Shown here: positions 53,343 to 62,413 of the stretch, piece after piece
Layout: each line of letters begins with the position of its first letter
Position numbering within the stretch: the stretch's first letter is position 1
DNA from: Candidatus Omnitrophota bacterium
GTDB lineage: Bacteria > Omnitrophota > Gorgyraeia > Zapsychrales > Zapsychraceae
Direction of reading: 5' to 3'
DNA length: 64,000 nucleotides
Assembly: GCA_020632495.1 (NCBI GenBank)
Contig: JACKFL010000006.1
Coordinates: 310,001 to 374,000, forward strand
The notes under the pieces: model-generated
Seen by the model: the letters and a program-made list of their open reading frames with translations, nothing else
What the model was told of the DNA's origin: nothing
Database searches by the model: none
Made by a program: the position numbers and the translations under genes

Positions 53343-53422
53343 TTTCTCGTCGAGCCCGCCGCAATTCCTGCCTGAAAATAATCCAATAAAAGATTGAATA
53401 CATTTAATATTAAAATTATTAT
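53343..53422 (+). promoter_or_regulatory. Promoter of the second giant gene with shared upstream block
   Basis: CTCGTCGAG (53346-53354), CCCG, ATTC and TGCCTGAAAATAATCC run into AAAAGATTG. TTGAAT (53394-53399) and TATTAT (53417-53422) are spaced exactly 17 bases. The block repeats the order found at 37397-37491. Transcription would start near 53430, leaving about 118 bases of leader before the ATG at 53549; an ATG at 53432 would be leaderless. Confidence 0.6.
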
Positions 53423-53548
53423 ATAAATAGTATGCCTTACTCTAAGTTCTTACAAAAAATGGGTTTACATAAATTCTGGCGGCACGGGGAGTCGACGAAA
53501 TCGAGTTTTTTTTGCACGCCCCTATTAATACTAGTATTTAATTCAACC

Positions 53549-54787
53549 ATGGTTCGTAGCCAGTCCAAAACACGGAAATTAAGAAGCGCGCGACGCAAGG
53601 TTATGCTGTCAGGCCTTATCACCGCGGGGATGGTGTGCTTGCTGTCCACCGCCCTCTACGCCCAGCAGGGTCTTTTTATACCGAGCACCGTTGAAATCAA
53701 CGTCAATACAGGGACCTTGTGTTCCAATGACGATATCACACTGGAAGGAACACTGACCACGACCACCGGCTGGATCCGGCTGCATGGGGACTGGATCAAC
53801 GCGACCGGTGCCTACACGCCGAATATGGGGACCCTGGATTTCAAGGGAACCATGACGCAAACACTCGATTCCAGCGGTATCGTCTCCGGAAAATTATTCA
53901 ACAATCTATACCACACGGGAACGGGCACGCTGAACGTCGTAACCAACGATCTCAATATCGACAATAATTTCGTCAACACGGCCGGAACGGTCGATGCCGG
54001 TATCCAGAACATTACGATTGAAGGGGACTGGAACAATACCGCCGCTTATGACGGCGGTACGGGAACGGTCACGTTTGACGGAACCTCGCAGTCCGTTCTC
54101 GGCAGCACCACGTTCAACAATTTCGTCAAGACCGTCCTGTTAGCCGATACCATGATATTCGACAGCACCGGAACACAGACGATCACCGGCACCCTGGAGA
54201 TGCACGGGACTCTCGGTCAGCTGCTGACGATCACCAGTGACGACGACGATGCCGACCCCACCCAGTGGGGAATTAATCTGCGGCCGGGCGGTTTCCAGGT
54301 GCTCAACAGCCTGAATGTCCGGCTATCGGACGCGAGCGACGGACTCACCTTGGTTGCGGGCGTCAATTCGGTGGACTTGGGGATGAATGACAACTGGGTC
54401 TTCGGCGGGGCCACGCTCACCTGGACCGGGAGCATCAGCACGGATTGGGACGTTGCGGGCAACTGGGACCTCGGGTTGATCCCCGTTTCCAATGACAATG
54501 TCATTATTCCGGCGGGTACGGTCAATCCGCTCATCCTGAATGTGGATGTCGCCATTGTCGACGTGGAGGTACAGGCGGGGGCGACGGTCCAGATGGACGG
54601 CCAGGACTTTGTGCTGGCGGGGACATTGTCCAACGAAGGAACGATCACCCTGTTCGGTAACGAAACGCTTTCGATCGCCACCCCGGATACCGATAGCGGG
54701 ACGTTCATCTTTCTCGGTGACGGCAACGGCGGCAGTGTTACTTACACTCTTCCTGATTTCGGAACGGTCGATTTTACAACCTCGTGA
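53549..54787 (+). CDS. Second giant surface protein, fragment 1 (signal peptide and first beta repeats)
   Basis: I chose the ATG at 53549 because it gives a long signal peptide (basic SKTRKLRSARRK, then VMLSGLITAGMVCLLSTALYA). The frame is open from 53432 but adds a poor N-terminus. The body is beta-rich repeats of the TLTTTTGWIRLHGDWINATGAYTPNMGTLDFKGT and TVTFDGTSQSVLGSTTFNNFVKTV type, resembling beta-helix adhesin repeats. The frame ends at 54787 because a T run at 54772-54775 has four T where the paralogous repeat (GTFDFYNVIINDVNATMDSF) implies five. Adding one T joins this to the next fragment. Confidence 0.8.
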   Translation: MVRSQSKTRKLRSARRKVMLSGLITAGMVCLLSTALYAQQGLFIPSTVEINVNTGTLCSNDDITLEGTLTTTTGWIRLHGDWINATGAYTPNMGTLDFKGTMTQTLDSSGIVSGKLFNNLYHTGTGTLNVVTNDLNIDNNFVNTAGTVDAGIQNITIEGDWNNTAAYDGGTGTVTFDGTSQSVLGSTTFNNFVKTVLLADTMIFDSTGTQTITGTLEMHGTLGQLLTITSDDDDADPTQWGINLRPGGFQVLNSLNVRLSDASDGLTLVAGVNSVDLGMNDNWVFGGATLTWTGSISTDWDVAGNWDLGLIPVSNDNVIIPAGTVNPLILNVDVAIVDVEVQAGATVQMDGQDFVLAGTLSNEGTITLFGNETLSIATPDTDSGTFIFLGDGNGGSVTYTLPDFGTVDFTTS

Positions 54788-57700
54788 TCAATGACAGCAA
54801 TGCGACCATGGACAATTTCGATACCAGCGGCACCCTGACGGTGAACGGAACGTTAAGCGTGACCTCCAGTACCCTCGATACATCGGCAAACGCCGATACG
54901 CTTCAGGTGGGGGGCAATCTTGTCATCAACGGAGGCACATTGACGTCCACCAGCAGCACGGTTGATCTGGAAGGAGACCTGTTGCTCGGCGGCGGCGTTT
55001 TCACCGCTCCCGATGTAACGGGCACATTTTTTATCGGCGGCGATTTTAATCATTCCACCGGCGGGACATTCGCCAATTCGGGCGGTGTGGTCGTGTTTGA
55101 CGGTCTCGCTCAGGGTATTACCGGTGATGTCGACACGACATTTGCCACTCTGTCCAAAATGACTTTGGTGCCGGACACTTTTACATTTTCCACCTCCTCC
55201 GAACAAACCGTAACCGGCACGCTGCAATTGGAGGGGACGATGGGCGGGGTGTTGTCGATCAACAGCGACAGCGTGGGTGTGCAGGCCGATCTGACATTGC
55301 TCCCGGGAGGGGTGCAGCAACTGGATTGGTTGTCCGTTACCGACAACGACGCCTCCGGAGGATTGTTGCTGGCTCCGATGAATTCCACCGAGTTTATTCC
55401 TGCTACCACCACGAACTGGGATTTTGACGGGGCCGACGTCACCTGGGAGGGGGATGAGTCCACCGACTGGCAGAATCCGATGAACTGGGACCTAGGCTTT
55501 GTCCCCGGAGGGAATGACCATGCGATCATACCGCCTGTTCCCACCCAGCCCATCTTGACGGCCAACGTGGGAATAGATCAGCTGACGCTGAACCCGGGTG
55601 CAACGACCGTTATGCTGGAAGATTACAATCTGACCGTGGCCGGTACGCTCAGCAACGACGGGACGATCACGCTTTTTGGCAATCAGATGTATTCGTTCGG
55701 TCTGTCGGACAACGATTCCGGTTTGTTTATATTCCTGGGTGACGGGGACGGTACGGCGGACACCTACCTGATTACCGACCAGGGGACATTCGATTTTTAC
55801 AATGTCATTATCAATGATGTTAATGCCACGATGGACAGTTTTAGGACCACCGGTTCGCTGAATATTGCCGGAACGCTCACGCTGTCCTCGGGGACGGTGG
55901 ACAATTCGACCCTCATGGGTATTATCAGCATCGGAGGATCGCTGCTCATAGAAGGCGGACAGTTGCTGACCACTGCCGGGACCCTGGATGTCAACGGCGG
56001 AGTTTCGGTGACGACAGGTACTCTCAGCGCGCCCGGACCCGGTTATGCCTTCACCGTGGCTAATGATTGGACCATGAGCGTGGGCGGGACGTTTGTCGCT
56101 AACGGCGGCCAGGTGGAATTCGACGGCGGGGCGACGGCAAGTATTACCGGGGACACCCGGTTCCACGACTTTTTCTCGGACTCGGCCGGTAAGACATTTA
56201 TATTCGAATCGGGGTCCGAACAAACCGTGGAGGGGAGCTTCATCCTGCAGGGGATGTCGGGGACCGAGATTGTGCTGCGGCCTTCGGCGGCGGCCGGACA
56301 ATGGTTCCTTGACTTTACCACATCGCCCCAAATATCCCAATTTGTCGACGTAGACTATTCTACAGCCAATACCAATATCATCACCTGTTTCAATTGTATC
56401 GAAAATACGCCCGCTTCCACGGTGAACTGGGTTTTCGGTCTGTTGTCCATCGATGTCCCCGTGACCGGAGAGACGACCGACAACACGCCGACCATCATAG
56501 GGACAGGTTCGCCCGGGGCGACGGTGGAGATCCGCGACGGCGCGAACATGCTTATCGGTTCCGCGGTGGCGGATGCCAATGCCAACTACCGCTTTGAGGT
56601 TACCGGAACGCTGCCGCTGGGCGCGATTACGCTCACTCCTTTTATCGGACCGGCTTTCGGAAACTCAGTGCTCTTCACGATTTCGGCGGCGCCCACCACC
56701 GCCGAGCAGCCGGTTATCACCAGTCCGGCCGACGGTGACAGGATTTTGGGTTCGATGCCGACGATTACCGGTTTCGGAGACCCGGGTGAGGCAGTGGAGG
56801 TCTTAGCCAATGACGCCAACGGCAATCTGCTTTTGGCGTCTGTGGGGACGGGTATCGTTACGGCCGGCGGGACCTTCAGCGTTACGTTGAGCTCACCGCT
56901 TCCCAAGGGGACCAACTTTGTCTCGGTCACGATAGGAGGTGTCGCCAGCGACATCTTTGAATTCGCGCTAACCGATCCGTTCGGGGTGGTCTTCGATTCG
57001 ATCCGGAATACACCGATCGTCGGGGCCGAGGTCCTGCTCATTAATGAAACAACAGGGCTGCCGGCCGTTCCCGGTGTGGATATCGACGCCACCGATGTGA
57101 ATCCGGTCGTCACCGGGACCAACGGTTTTTATTCGTTCCTGACCATCAATGACGACTTCCATCTGGAGGTCACGGCGGAGAGTTATACATTCCCGTCAAT
57201 TTTGGACACATTCGATCCCGGACGAGAAATAAACACCGGGTCGAAGGGCGAGGTGTTTACGATCACCGGGTCGGTCATGCAGATCGATTTGCCGATGGAC
57301 CCGGCCCCCGACCTCCTGCGTATCGAGAAGGATGCCAACAAACGCGAAGCGCGGATCGGGGACGTCATCACTTATACCATCAAGATCGAAAACGTCGGTG
57401 TGATCGACGCGCCGGATGCCTACATTCACGACCGCATTCCCGCCGGTTTCAAATACATTCAAAACCGGGTGACTCTCGACGGAGTCCCGATAGCCAATCC
57501 GCGCGGCAACCGGCCGGTGGTCTTTGATATCGGTGATGTGAACGTGGGGCAGACCAAGATCCTGAAGTATCAGCTGGTCATCGGTTCCGGGGTTGTGGTC
57601 GGGGACTATCAAAACGTGGCGATCGCGCGGCATGTCAGCGGTATTCAGTATTCCAATCCGGCCACGGAAGTCGTAACGGTCATACTGGATCCGTTGTTTG

Positions 57701-60402
57701 ATTTGGGGACCACGATCGGAAAAGTCTTTTATGACCGGAACGAGAATGGTGTGCAGGACCCGCCGGTCTATGATCCGGTGCAGGATAAAATTATTACCGA
57801 AGAACCGGTGCCCAACGTGCGCATTGTCACGGAGGACGGGACGGTCGTCGTCACCGACAAGGAGGGTCGTTACAATGTCCCGGCGCTGCTGCCGGGCCGG
57901 CATTTATTCCGGGTGGATGAACGGACGTTGCCGGAGGGAACATATCTCACCACGGACAAGGTCGTCGTCGTGGACATCACTCCCGGTTTGATGGTGAAGG
58001 CCAATTTCGGGATCAAGGAGGATTCGGAAATTGCCGCCACCGAGGACTCGGTCTTCTTTGCCAAGAAAGTGAAGGTGGCGCTGGATGACGCCAAACCGGA
58101 ACCGCGGCTGCACGTGGCCTTGTTCGAAGACCCGGTCGGCGTTCTTAACGGCATCTTTGTGAAGCCGGTTGAGTTCAGGATATTTACCAATTATGCCGCG
58201 TTTATCCATAAGTGGGTGTTGGAGATTATCGACAAGGACGTCGGCAAGGTGATTCATCGTATTGAAGGCGACCAATTGAATGTGTTCGACCCGATCTATT
58301 GGGACGGTCGCGATCTTAAGGGGAATTATATCGACCCGAACCGGAACTACGAGTTCCGTTTGATGATCGAAGACAAAGAAGGCAAGTTCGATGAAACGGC
58401 CGCGCAGTCGATCGAGTTTGAGGTGATGACCAATGACCTGCAGCGGGACGCGTACCTGCAGCGTCAGACGGAGGCACGTCTGGAGTATCAGGCGTGGAGC
58501 ATGAAGAATATGAAGCAGAGCAGTCTGACGGTGCAAACCATCCTGGTCGACGGGCAGCGGGTTACGATCGACCGGCTCGGTACGCGCCTGAAGAGCGTCC
58601 GCGTCCTGCACAAGGGGCAGCTGATCACCGAAGTACCCATCACGGAACGCCACGGATTAACGGCGCAGGAAATCGTTGAAGGCAAGGACACCCGCAACAT
58701 AGGCCGCCAGGAACCGCTGGAGGTCATTCTGCCCAAGGGCAGCTACAGTTTGATGGTGCAGGAAGATGTCGGATCGGACCTGGTTCAGGAAGATGTTGTT
58801 CGGGTCGTCGAGGGATACGGAGAAATTCGGGAAGAATACAACCGCCCCGTGCAGACTTACTCCAAACCGTTGCGCATCGGGGAGGATCAGCTGTTCTTCG
58901 TCGCCATGGGGGATGCCCGGATGGGATACACATTAACCCGCGGTAACGTCGAACCGGTCCTTCAGAACGACCGCTACAACGAGGGATTTTACACCGAAGG
59001 GAAATTGGCCTATTACTTGAAAGGCAAGATCCTTGGCAAATATCTCGTGACATCCAGTTTCGATACGCAACGCGAACGTAAGGAGATCTTTCGCAACCTC
59101 GATCCGGAGGAATACTATCCGATCTACGGGGACGGCAGTCAGATCGACTATGAGGCCACCAATACCCAGGGTAATCTGTATGCTTTGGTCGAGTGGGACA
59201 AGTCGTCGGCCATTTGGGGCAACTACAGTATCGGTTTCGACAAGACTGACTTCGGACGGTTCTCCCGTTCGCTGTACGGCGGCAAAGTGGACTACGAATC
59301 GGTGAGCTCTACCAAGTACGGTGATGCCCGGACCAAGGTCATCGCCTTCCGCGCGAAGGCCCAGCAACGCAGCGCGCACGTCGAATTCACGGCGACCGGG
59401 GGAACGCTGTATTACCTGAAGCATAAAGATGTCCTGGAAGGATCCGATAAGGTGACGGTCGAAGTGCGGGACAAGATCAACGGCTTGGTGCTGGCCACCC
59501 GCGATATGGTGGAAGGGGCGGACTATGAGATGGACTACGCCTCCGGACGGATGGTTTTCTGGCGGCCCGTGCCGTCGCTGGTGGAATCGTATTCCATAGC
59601 GGATGACGACCTCCTCGACGGTAACGGCGTTTACGTGGTGGTGGATTACGAATATCAGGCCAAGGATAAAGTTGATGAGGGGACCGTGGGGGTTCGCGCC
59701 CGTCAGGCCGTCGGCGAAAATCTGTTGATCGGGACGACTTATGTCAATGAGGAGCTGGAGCAGTCGGACTATCAGCTGCGCGGTACCGACGTAACGTTGA
59801 AGCTCGGCGAGAACGCCCAAATTACGGCCGAGTACGCGCAAACGGTCGCCGAATCGCAGCCCAATTTCGTATCCACCGACGGCGGTTTGTCGTTCACGGA
59901 ACTAAAGACCAGTGAAGACGCGCGCGGTAAGGCATACGGTCTGAAGGGGAATGCCAAACTCTTTAACCGGTTCGGTATCGACGCGTACTTCAAATATGTC
60001 GACAATGAATTCTCCAGCTCCGCCACGACATCGCAGCAAGGCAAGGAGTTGCTCGGTTATAAGCTCACCTACGATTTGGGCGAGAAGACCCGGTTCACCC
60101 TTTCACAGGATTTTCAACGTCTACTGGAAGACGGCAACGACCAGACCCGGTTGCAGGTGGGATCGAACCGGACCACGACGACCATCGCTCAATTAATTCA
60201 TGAAGCCCGCTTGCTGCGCCTGACGGCGGAATATAAGCGCAAAGAGGATGAGGCGGCTGGGACCGCCGTTGATATTGTGGCGGTCCGTGCCGATTTCCCG
60301 ATCAATGAGCGCCTGATTTTCTCCTTCCAGCAGCAGGCGACGATCGGGAAGGCGATTGGCGGACCGAGATCGGCGTCGCGGCCAAACCCACGGACAAGCT
60401 GA
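54784..60402 (+). CDS. Second giant surface protein, fragment 2 (beta repeats, Ig-like, DUF11, SdrD-B-like, barrel)
   Basis: This fragment has 1872 residues. Beta-repeat units run to about residue 540. Two Ig-like domains follow (GETTDNTPTIIGTGSPGATVEIRDG; SPADGDRILGSMPTITGFGDPGEAVEV). A carboxypeptidase-regulatory-like domain comes next (GVVFDSIRNTPIVGAEVLL). A DUF11 domain is at about 845-960 (RIEKDANKREARIGDVITYTIKIENVG). An SdrD-B-like domain follows (GKVFYDRNENGVQDP), then a FlgD-like Ig (YWDGRDLKGNYIDPNRNYEFRL). From about residue 1370 there are amphipathic strands, likely an outer-membrane barrel. The GTG at 54784 is not a real start. The frame is lost near 60360 by one missing base; the next fragment continues it. 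Confidence 0.85.
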   Translation: MINDSNATMDNFDTSGTLTVNGTLSVTSSTLDTSANADTLQVGGNLVINGGTLTSTSSTVDLEGDLLLGGGVFTAPDVTGTFFIGGDFNHSTGGTFANSGGVVVFDGLAQGITGDVDTTFATLSKMTLVPDTFTFSTSSEQTVTGTLQLEGTMGGVLSINSDSVGVQADLTLLPGGVQQLDWLSVTDNDASGGLLLAPMNSTEFIPATTTNWDFDGADVTWEGDESTDWQNPMNWDLGFVPGGNDHAIIPPVPTQPILTANVGIDQLTLNPGATTVMLEDYNLTVAGTLSNDGTITLFGNQMYSFGLSDNDSGLFIFLGDGDGTADTYLITDQGTFDFYNVIINDVNATMDSFRTTGSLNIAGTLTLSSGTVDNSTLMGIISIGGSLLIEGGQLLTTAGTLDVNGGVSVTTGTLSAPGPGYAFTVANDWTMSVGGTFVANGGQVEFDGGATASITGDTRFHDFFSDSAGKTFIFESGSEQTVEGSFILQGMSGTEIVLRPSAAAGQWFLDFTTSPQISQFVDVDYSTANTNIITCFNCIENTPASTVNWVFGLLSIDVPVTGETTDNTPTIIGTGSPGATVEIRDGANMLIGSAVADANANYRFEVTGTLPLGAITLTPFIGPAFGNSVLFTISAAPTTAEQPVITSPADGDRILGSMPTITGFGDPGEAVEVLANDANGNLLLASVGTGIVTAGGTFSVTLSSPLPKGTNFVSVTIGGVASDIFEFALTDPFGVVFDSIRNTPIVGAEVLLINETTGLPAVPGVDIDATDVNPVVTGTNGFYSFLTINDDFHLEVTAESYTFPSILDTFDPGREINTGSKGEVFTITGSVMQIDLPMDPAPDLLRIEKDANKREARIGDVITYTIKIENVGVIDAPDAYIHDRIPAGFKYIQNRVTLDGVPIANPRGNRPVVFDIGDVNVGQTKILKYQLVIGSGVVVGDYQNVAIARHVSGIQYSNPATEVVTVILDPLFDLGTTIGKVFYDRNENGVQDPPVYDPVQDKIITEEPVPNVRIVTEDGTVVVTDKEGRYNVPALLPGRHLFRVDERTLPEGTYLTTDKVVVVDITPGLMVKANFGIKEDSEIAATEDSVFFAKKVKVALDDAKPEPRLHVALFEDPVGVLNGIFVKPVEFRIFTNYAAFIHKWVLEIIDKDVGKVIHRIEGDQLNVFDPIYWDGRDLKGNYIDPNRNYEFRLMIEDKEGKFDETAAQSIEFEVMTNDLQRDAYLQRQTEARLEYQAWSMKNMKQSSLTVQTILVDGQRVTIDRLGTRLKSVRVLHKGQLITEVPITERHGLTAQEIVEGKDTRNIGRQEPLEVILPKGSYSLMVQEDVGSDLVQEDVVRVVEGYGEIREEYNRPVQTYSKPLRIGEDQLFFVAMGDARMGYTLTRGNVEPVLQNDRYNEGFYTEGKLAYYLKGKILGKYLVTSSFDTQRERKEIFRNLDPEEYYPIYGDGSQIDYEATNTQGNLYALVEWDKSSAIWGNYSIGFDKTDFGRFSRSLYGGKVDYESVSSTKYGDARTKVIAFRAKAQQRSAHVEFTATGGTLYYLKHKDVLEGSDKVTVEVRDKINGLVLATRDMVEGADYEMDYASGRMVFWRPVPSLVESYSIADDDLLDGNGVYVVVDYEYQAKDKVDEGTVGVRARQAVGENLLIGTTYVNEELEQSDYQLRGTDVTLKLGENAQITAEYAQTVAESQPNFVSTDGGLSFTELKTSEDARGKAYGLKGNAKLFNRFGIDAYFKYVDNEFSSSATTSQQGKELLGYKLTYDLGEKTRFTLSQDFQRLLEDGNDQTRLQVGSNRTTTTIAQLIHEARLLRLTAEYKRKEDEAAGTAVDIVAVRADFPINERLIFSFQQQATIGKAIGGPRSASRPNPRTS

Positions 60403-61034
60403 CGGTCACATTTAAAGAGGTCTTCAGCGAGGACGGTACCGCCACGACGATCGGGCTTATCGCCGACATGAACGAACGCTTCGCTTTGACGGCAGGTTAC
60501 ACCTTTGAGGCCGCCGGCGACACATCGGCGACTCTCGGTGCCATTGCCAAGGTCAACGAGCGGATTCAGCTCGAGACTGCTTTCGGGGTATCGTCGAGCA
60601 AAGGCTTTACTCGCGCCGTGGCCATCGGCGCCAACGGTTCGCGGCAGCTGGGAGAGGACACCAGCTTGGACGCTGTTTTCGGGGCCGACGAAACCGGTGT
60701 CACCACTGCGTCCGCGGAATTGTCCGGCACGACCGAAGTGACGGATCAAACATCGTTGAAGAGCACCGTCAAAGTTACCGGTGACGGCACCCGGCGCAAG
60801 ACCGATGTTACCGTCGCCGGCATCACGGAGTGGGATGAATCGACAAAACTGGAAAGTGAGGTCGGCGTTTCCGAAGCGTCGTCAGGTTACCGGGGAACCC
60901 GCCTGTCCATCGGCGGCCGAAAACAGATCGACGAGGACACGGAGGTGGAGAACAAAATCTCATTTTGCGAATTCCAACACCGGACTCGACGAGACCACGG
61001 TATCCTTCGGATCGAAGAAGAAATTGACCGATGA
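60360..61034 (+). CDS. Second giant surface protein, fragment 3 (barrel strands)
   Basis: In this frame the barrel continues as TEIGVAAKPTDKLTVTFKEVF, then LIADMNERFALTAGYTFEAAGD and KVNERIQLETAFGVSSSKGF. These are alternating strands with short turns. An internal ATG at 60468 exists but is not a gene start. The frame is lost at a run of four T (60963-60966); with three T it reads ISFANSNTGLDETTVSFGSKKKL in the next frame. Confidence 0.7.
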   Translation, partial: RTEIGVAAKPTDKLTVTFKEVFSEDGTATTIGLIADMNERFALTAGYTFEAAGDTSATLGAIAKVNERIQLETAFGVSSSKGFTRAVAIGANGSRQLGEDTSLDAVFGADETGVTTASAELSGTTEVTDQTSLKSTVKVTGDGTRRKTDVTVAGITEWDESTKLESEVGVSEASSGYRGTRLSIGGRKQIDEDTEVENKISFCEFQHRTRRDHGILRIEEEIDR

Positions 61035-62413
61035 TGTCGAACTGACTACGTCCCGTATATTCGGGTCCACTGGTGAAAGTCAATCCGAAGAAAGCCAGTA
61101 CGGCATCTCGCTGGTCCGCGACGGCAAAAAACTCCAGGGGACCCTGAGCCGCAAGTTTGCGCAGGGGGTCAAGGAAGTCTCCCGAACCAATGTCTTCGGC
61201 CTGACCGGCGAAATCGACGATCGTTGGGCTGTTACCGGCCGCTATGAAAAAGGCGAAGTCAGGAATCTGGATGGGACCACCACGGACAGGGACGTTGTCT
61301 CTCTGGCTGCCGGATATGTGAAAAAAGACAAGGAAACCGGGTTGGAGGTCTTCAAGAGTTCCAGCAAACTTGAGGTCCGCTTTGACGAAGGTACGACGGA
61401 CAAGCGTCAGTTTCTGATCAGCAACGCCTCGGAAGGCCAGCTCACTCCGGAGTTCTCGCTTTTCACCAAGATTGAGTACTCGGAGACGGTGGATACGTCG
61501 CTCGATACGCAGATCGCCCAGTACAAGGAGTTTGTGATCGGCGGGGCCTACCGTCCGATCATGTTCGACAGTTTGAATGTCCTCGGTAAGTACACGTATC
61601 TCGAAAATCGTTCGCCGGCCAGCCAGGAAGACAACGCGGACATTGAGGAGGAAAAGGCGCACGTCTTCTCCACGGACTTGATTTATGACGTTAACGACAA
61701 ATGGCAGGTCACGGAGAAATTCGCCATGCGCATGTCCAAGGAGAAGGTGGAGGGATTCGATTTTACCGAGACCCTGACGTGGCTGATGATCCACCGTCTG
61801 ACCTACAAGGTCAACCGCGACTGGGCGGTCAGCGGGGAGTACCGGATGCTCACCGTCCGCGAGGCCGAGGACAAGAAGCAAGGCTTTATGCTGGAGGTGA
61901 CCCGCCGGGTCGGTGAGTACGCGCAGTTGGGCGTCGGTTATGATTTCACAGACTTTACGGACGATTTGACCGATCTGGACTACAGCACCTACGGTCCGTT
62001 TGTCCGCGTCACCGGTAAGTTTTACGACCGCAGTCCTGAGGAGATCGAGCGCGCCCGCCAGAAATGGCTGGAAGAAAAAGTGGCGCGCTGGGCGTGGATT
62101 ATGGTCCAGGACGAGCTGACGCGGGACGAAAGTCCGATCCTGCGGGAACTCAACGATTACTTTGTCATGGCCCAACTGGCCTATCAGAAAGGGGATTACG
62201 AGGAATCCCGGCGGATCTACAAGGATATCATTGTGGCCGGGCGAATGATGCATGATGAAGCCGCGGAATTCGTGCGGAAGAATGTCCGCAAGGAGGAGCG
62301 CTTGCGGCAAATGAAGGATTTGGCGGACCAATATTACAAGAACGGGCAGTATGAAAAAGCGAAAAATACTAGAGAAAATTCTGGAAGAGGCCAAAAAGCC
62401 TGTGATAAAATGA
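60964..62413 (+). CDS. Second giant surface protein, fragment 4 (end of barrel and C-terminal TPR-like tail)
   Basis: Barrel strands continue (GISLVRDGKKLQGTLSRKF, ELGVGYDFTDF-like QLGVGYDFTDFTDDL) to about 62020. A helical tail follows with AYQKGDYEESRRIYKDIIVAGRMM and LADQYYKNGQYEKAK, a TPR-like pair. A run of five A at 62362-62366 appears to carry one extra A; with four, the end reads AKILEKILEEAKKPVIK and stops at TGA 62411-62413. As written, the frame is open from 60781 to 63612 and fuses this gene to the next, which I consider false. Confidence 0.75.

Noticed and set aside
54784..54786. GTG start for an independent gene at 54784
   Set aside because: The first codons are the middle of a beta repeat, and adding one T joins it to the preceding frame.
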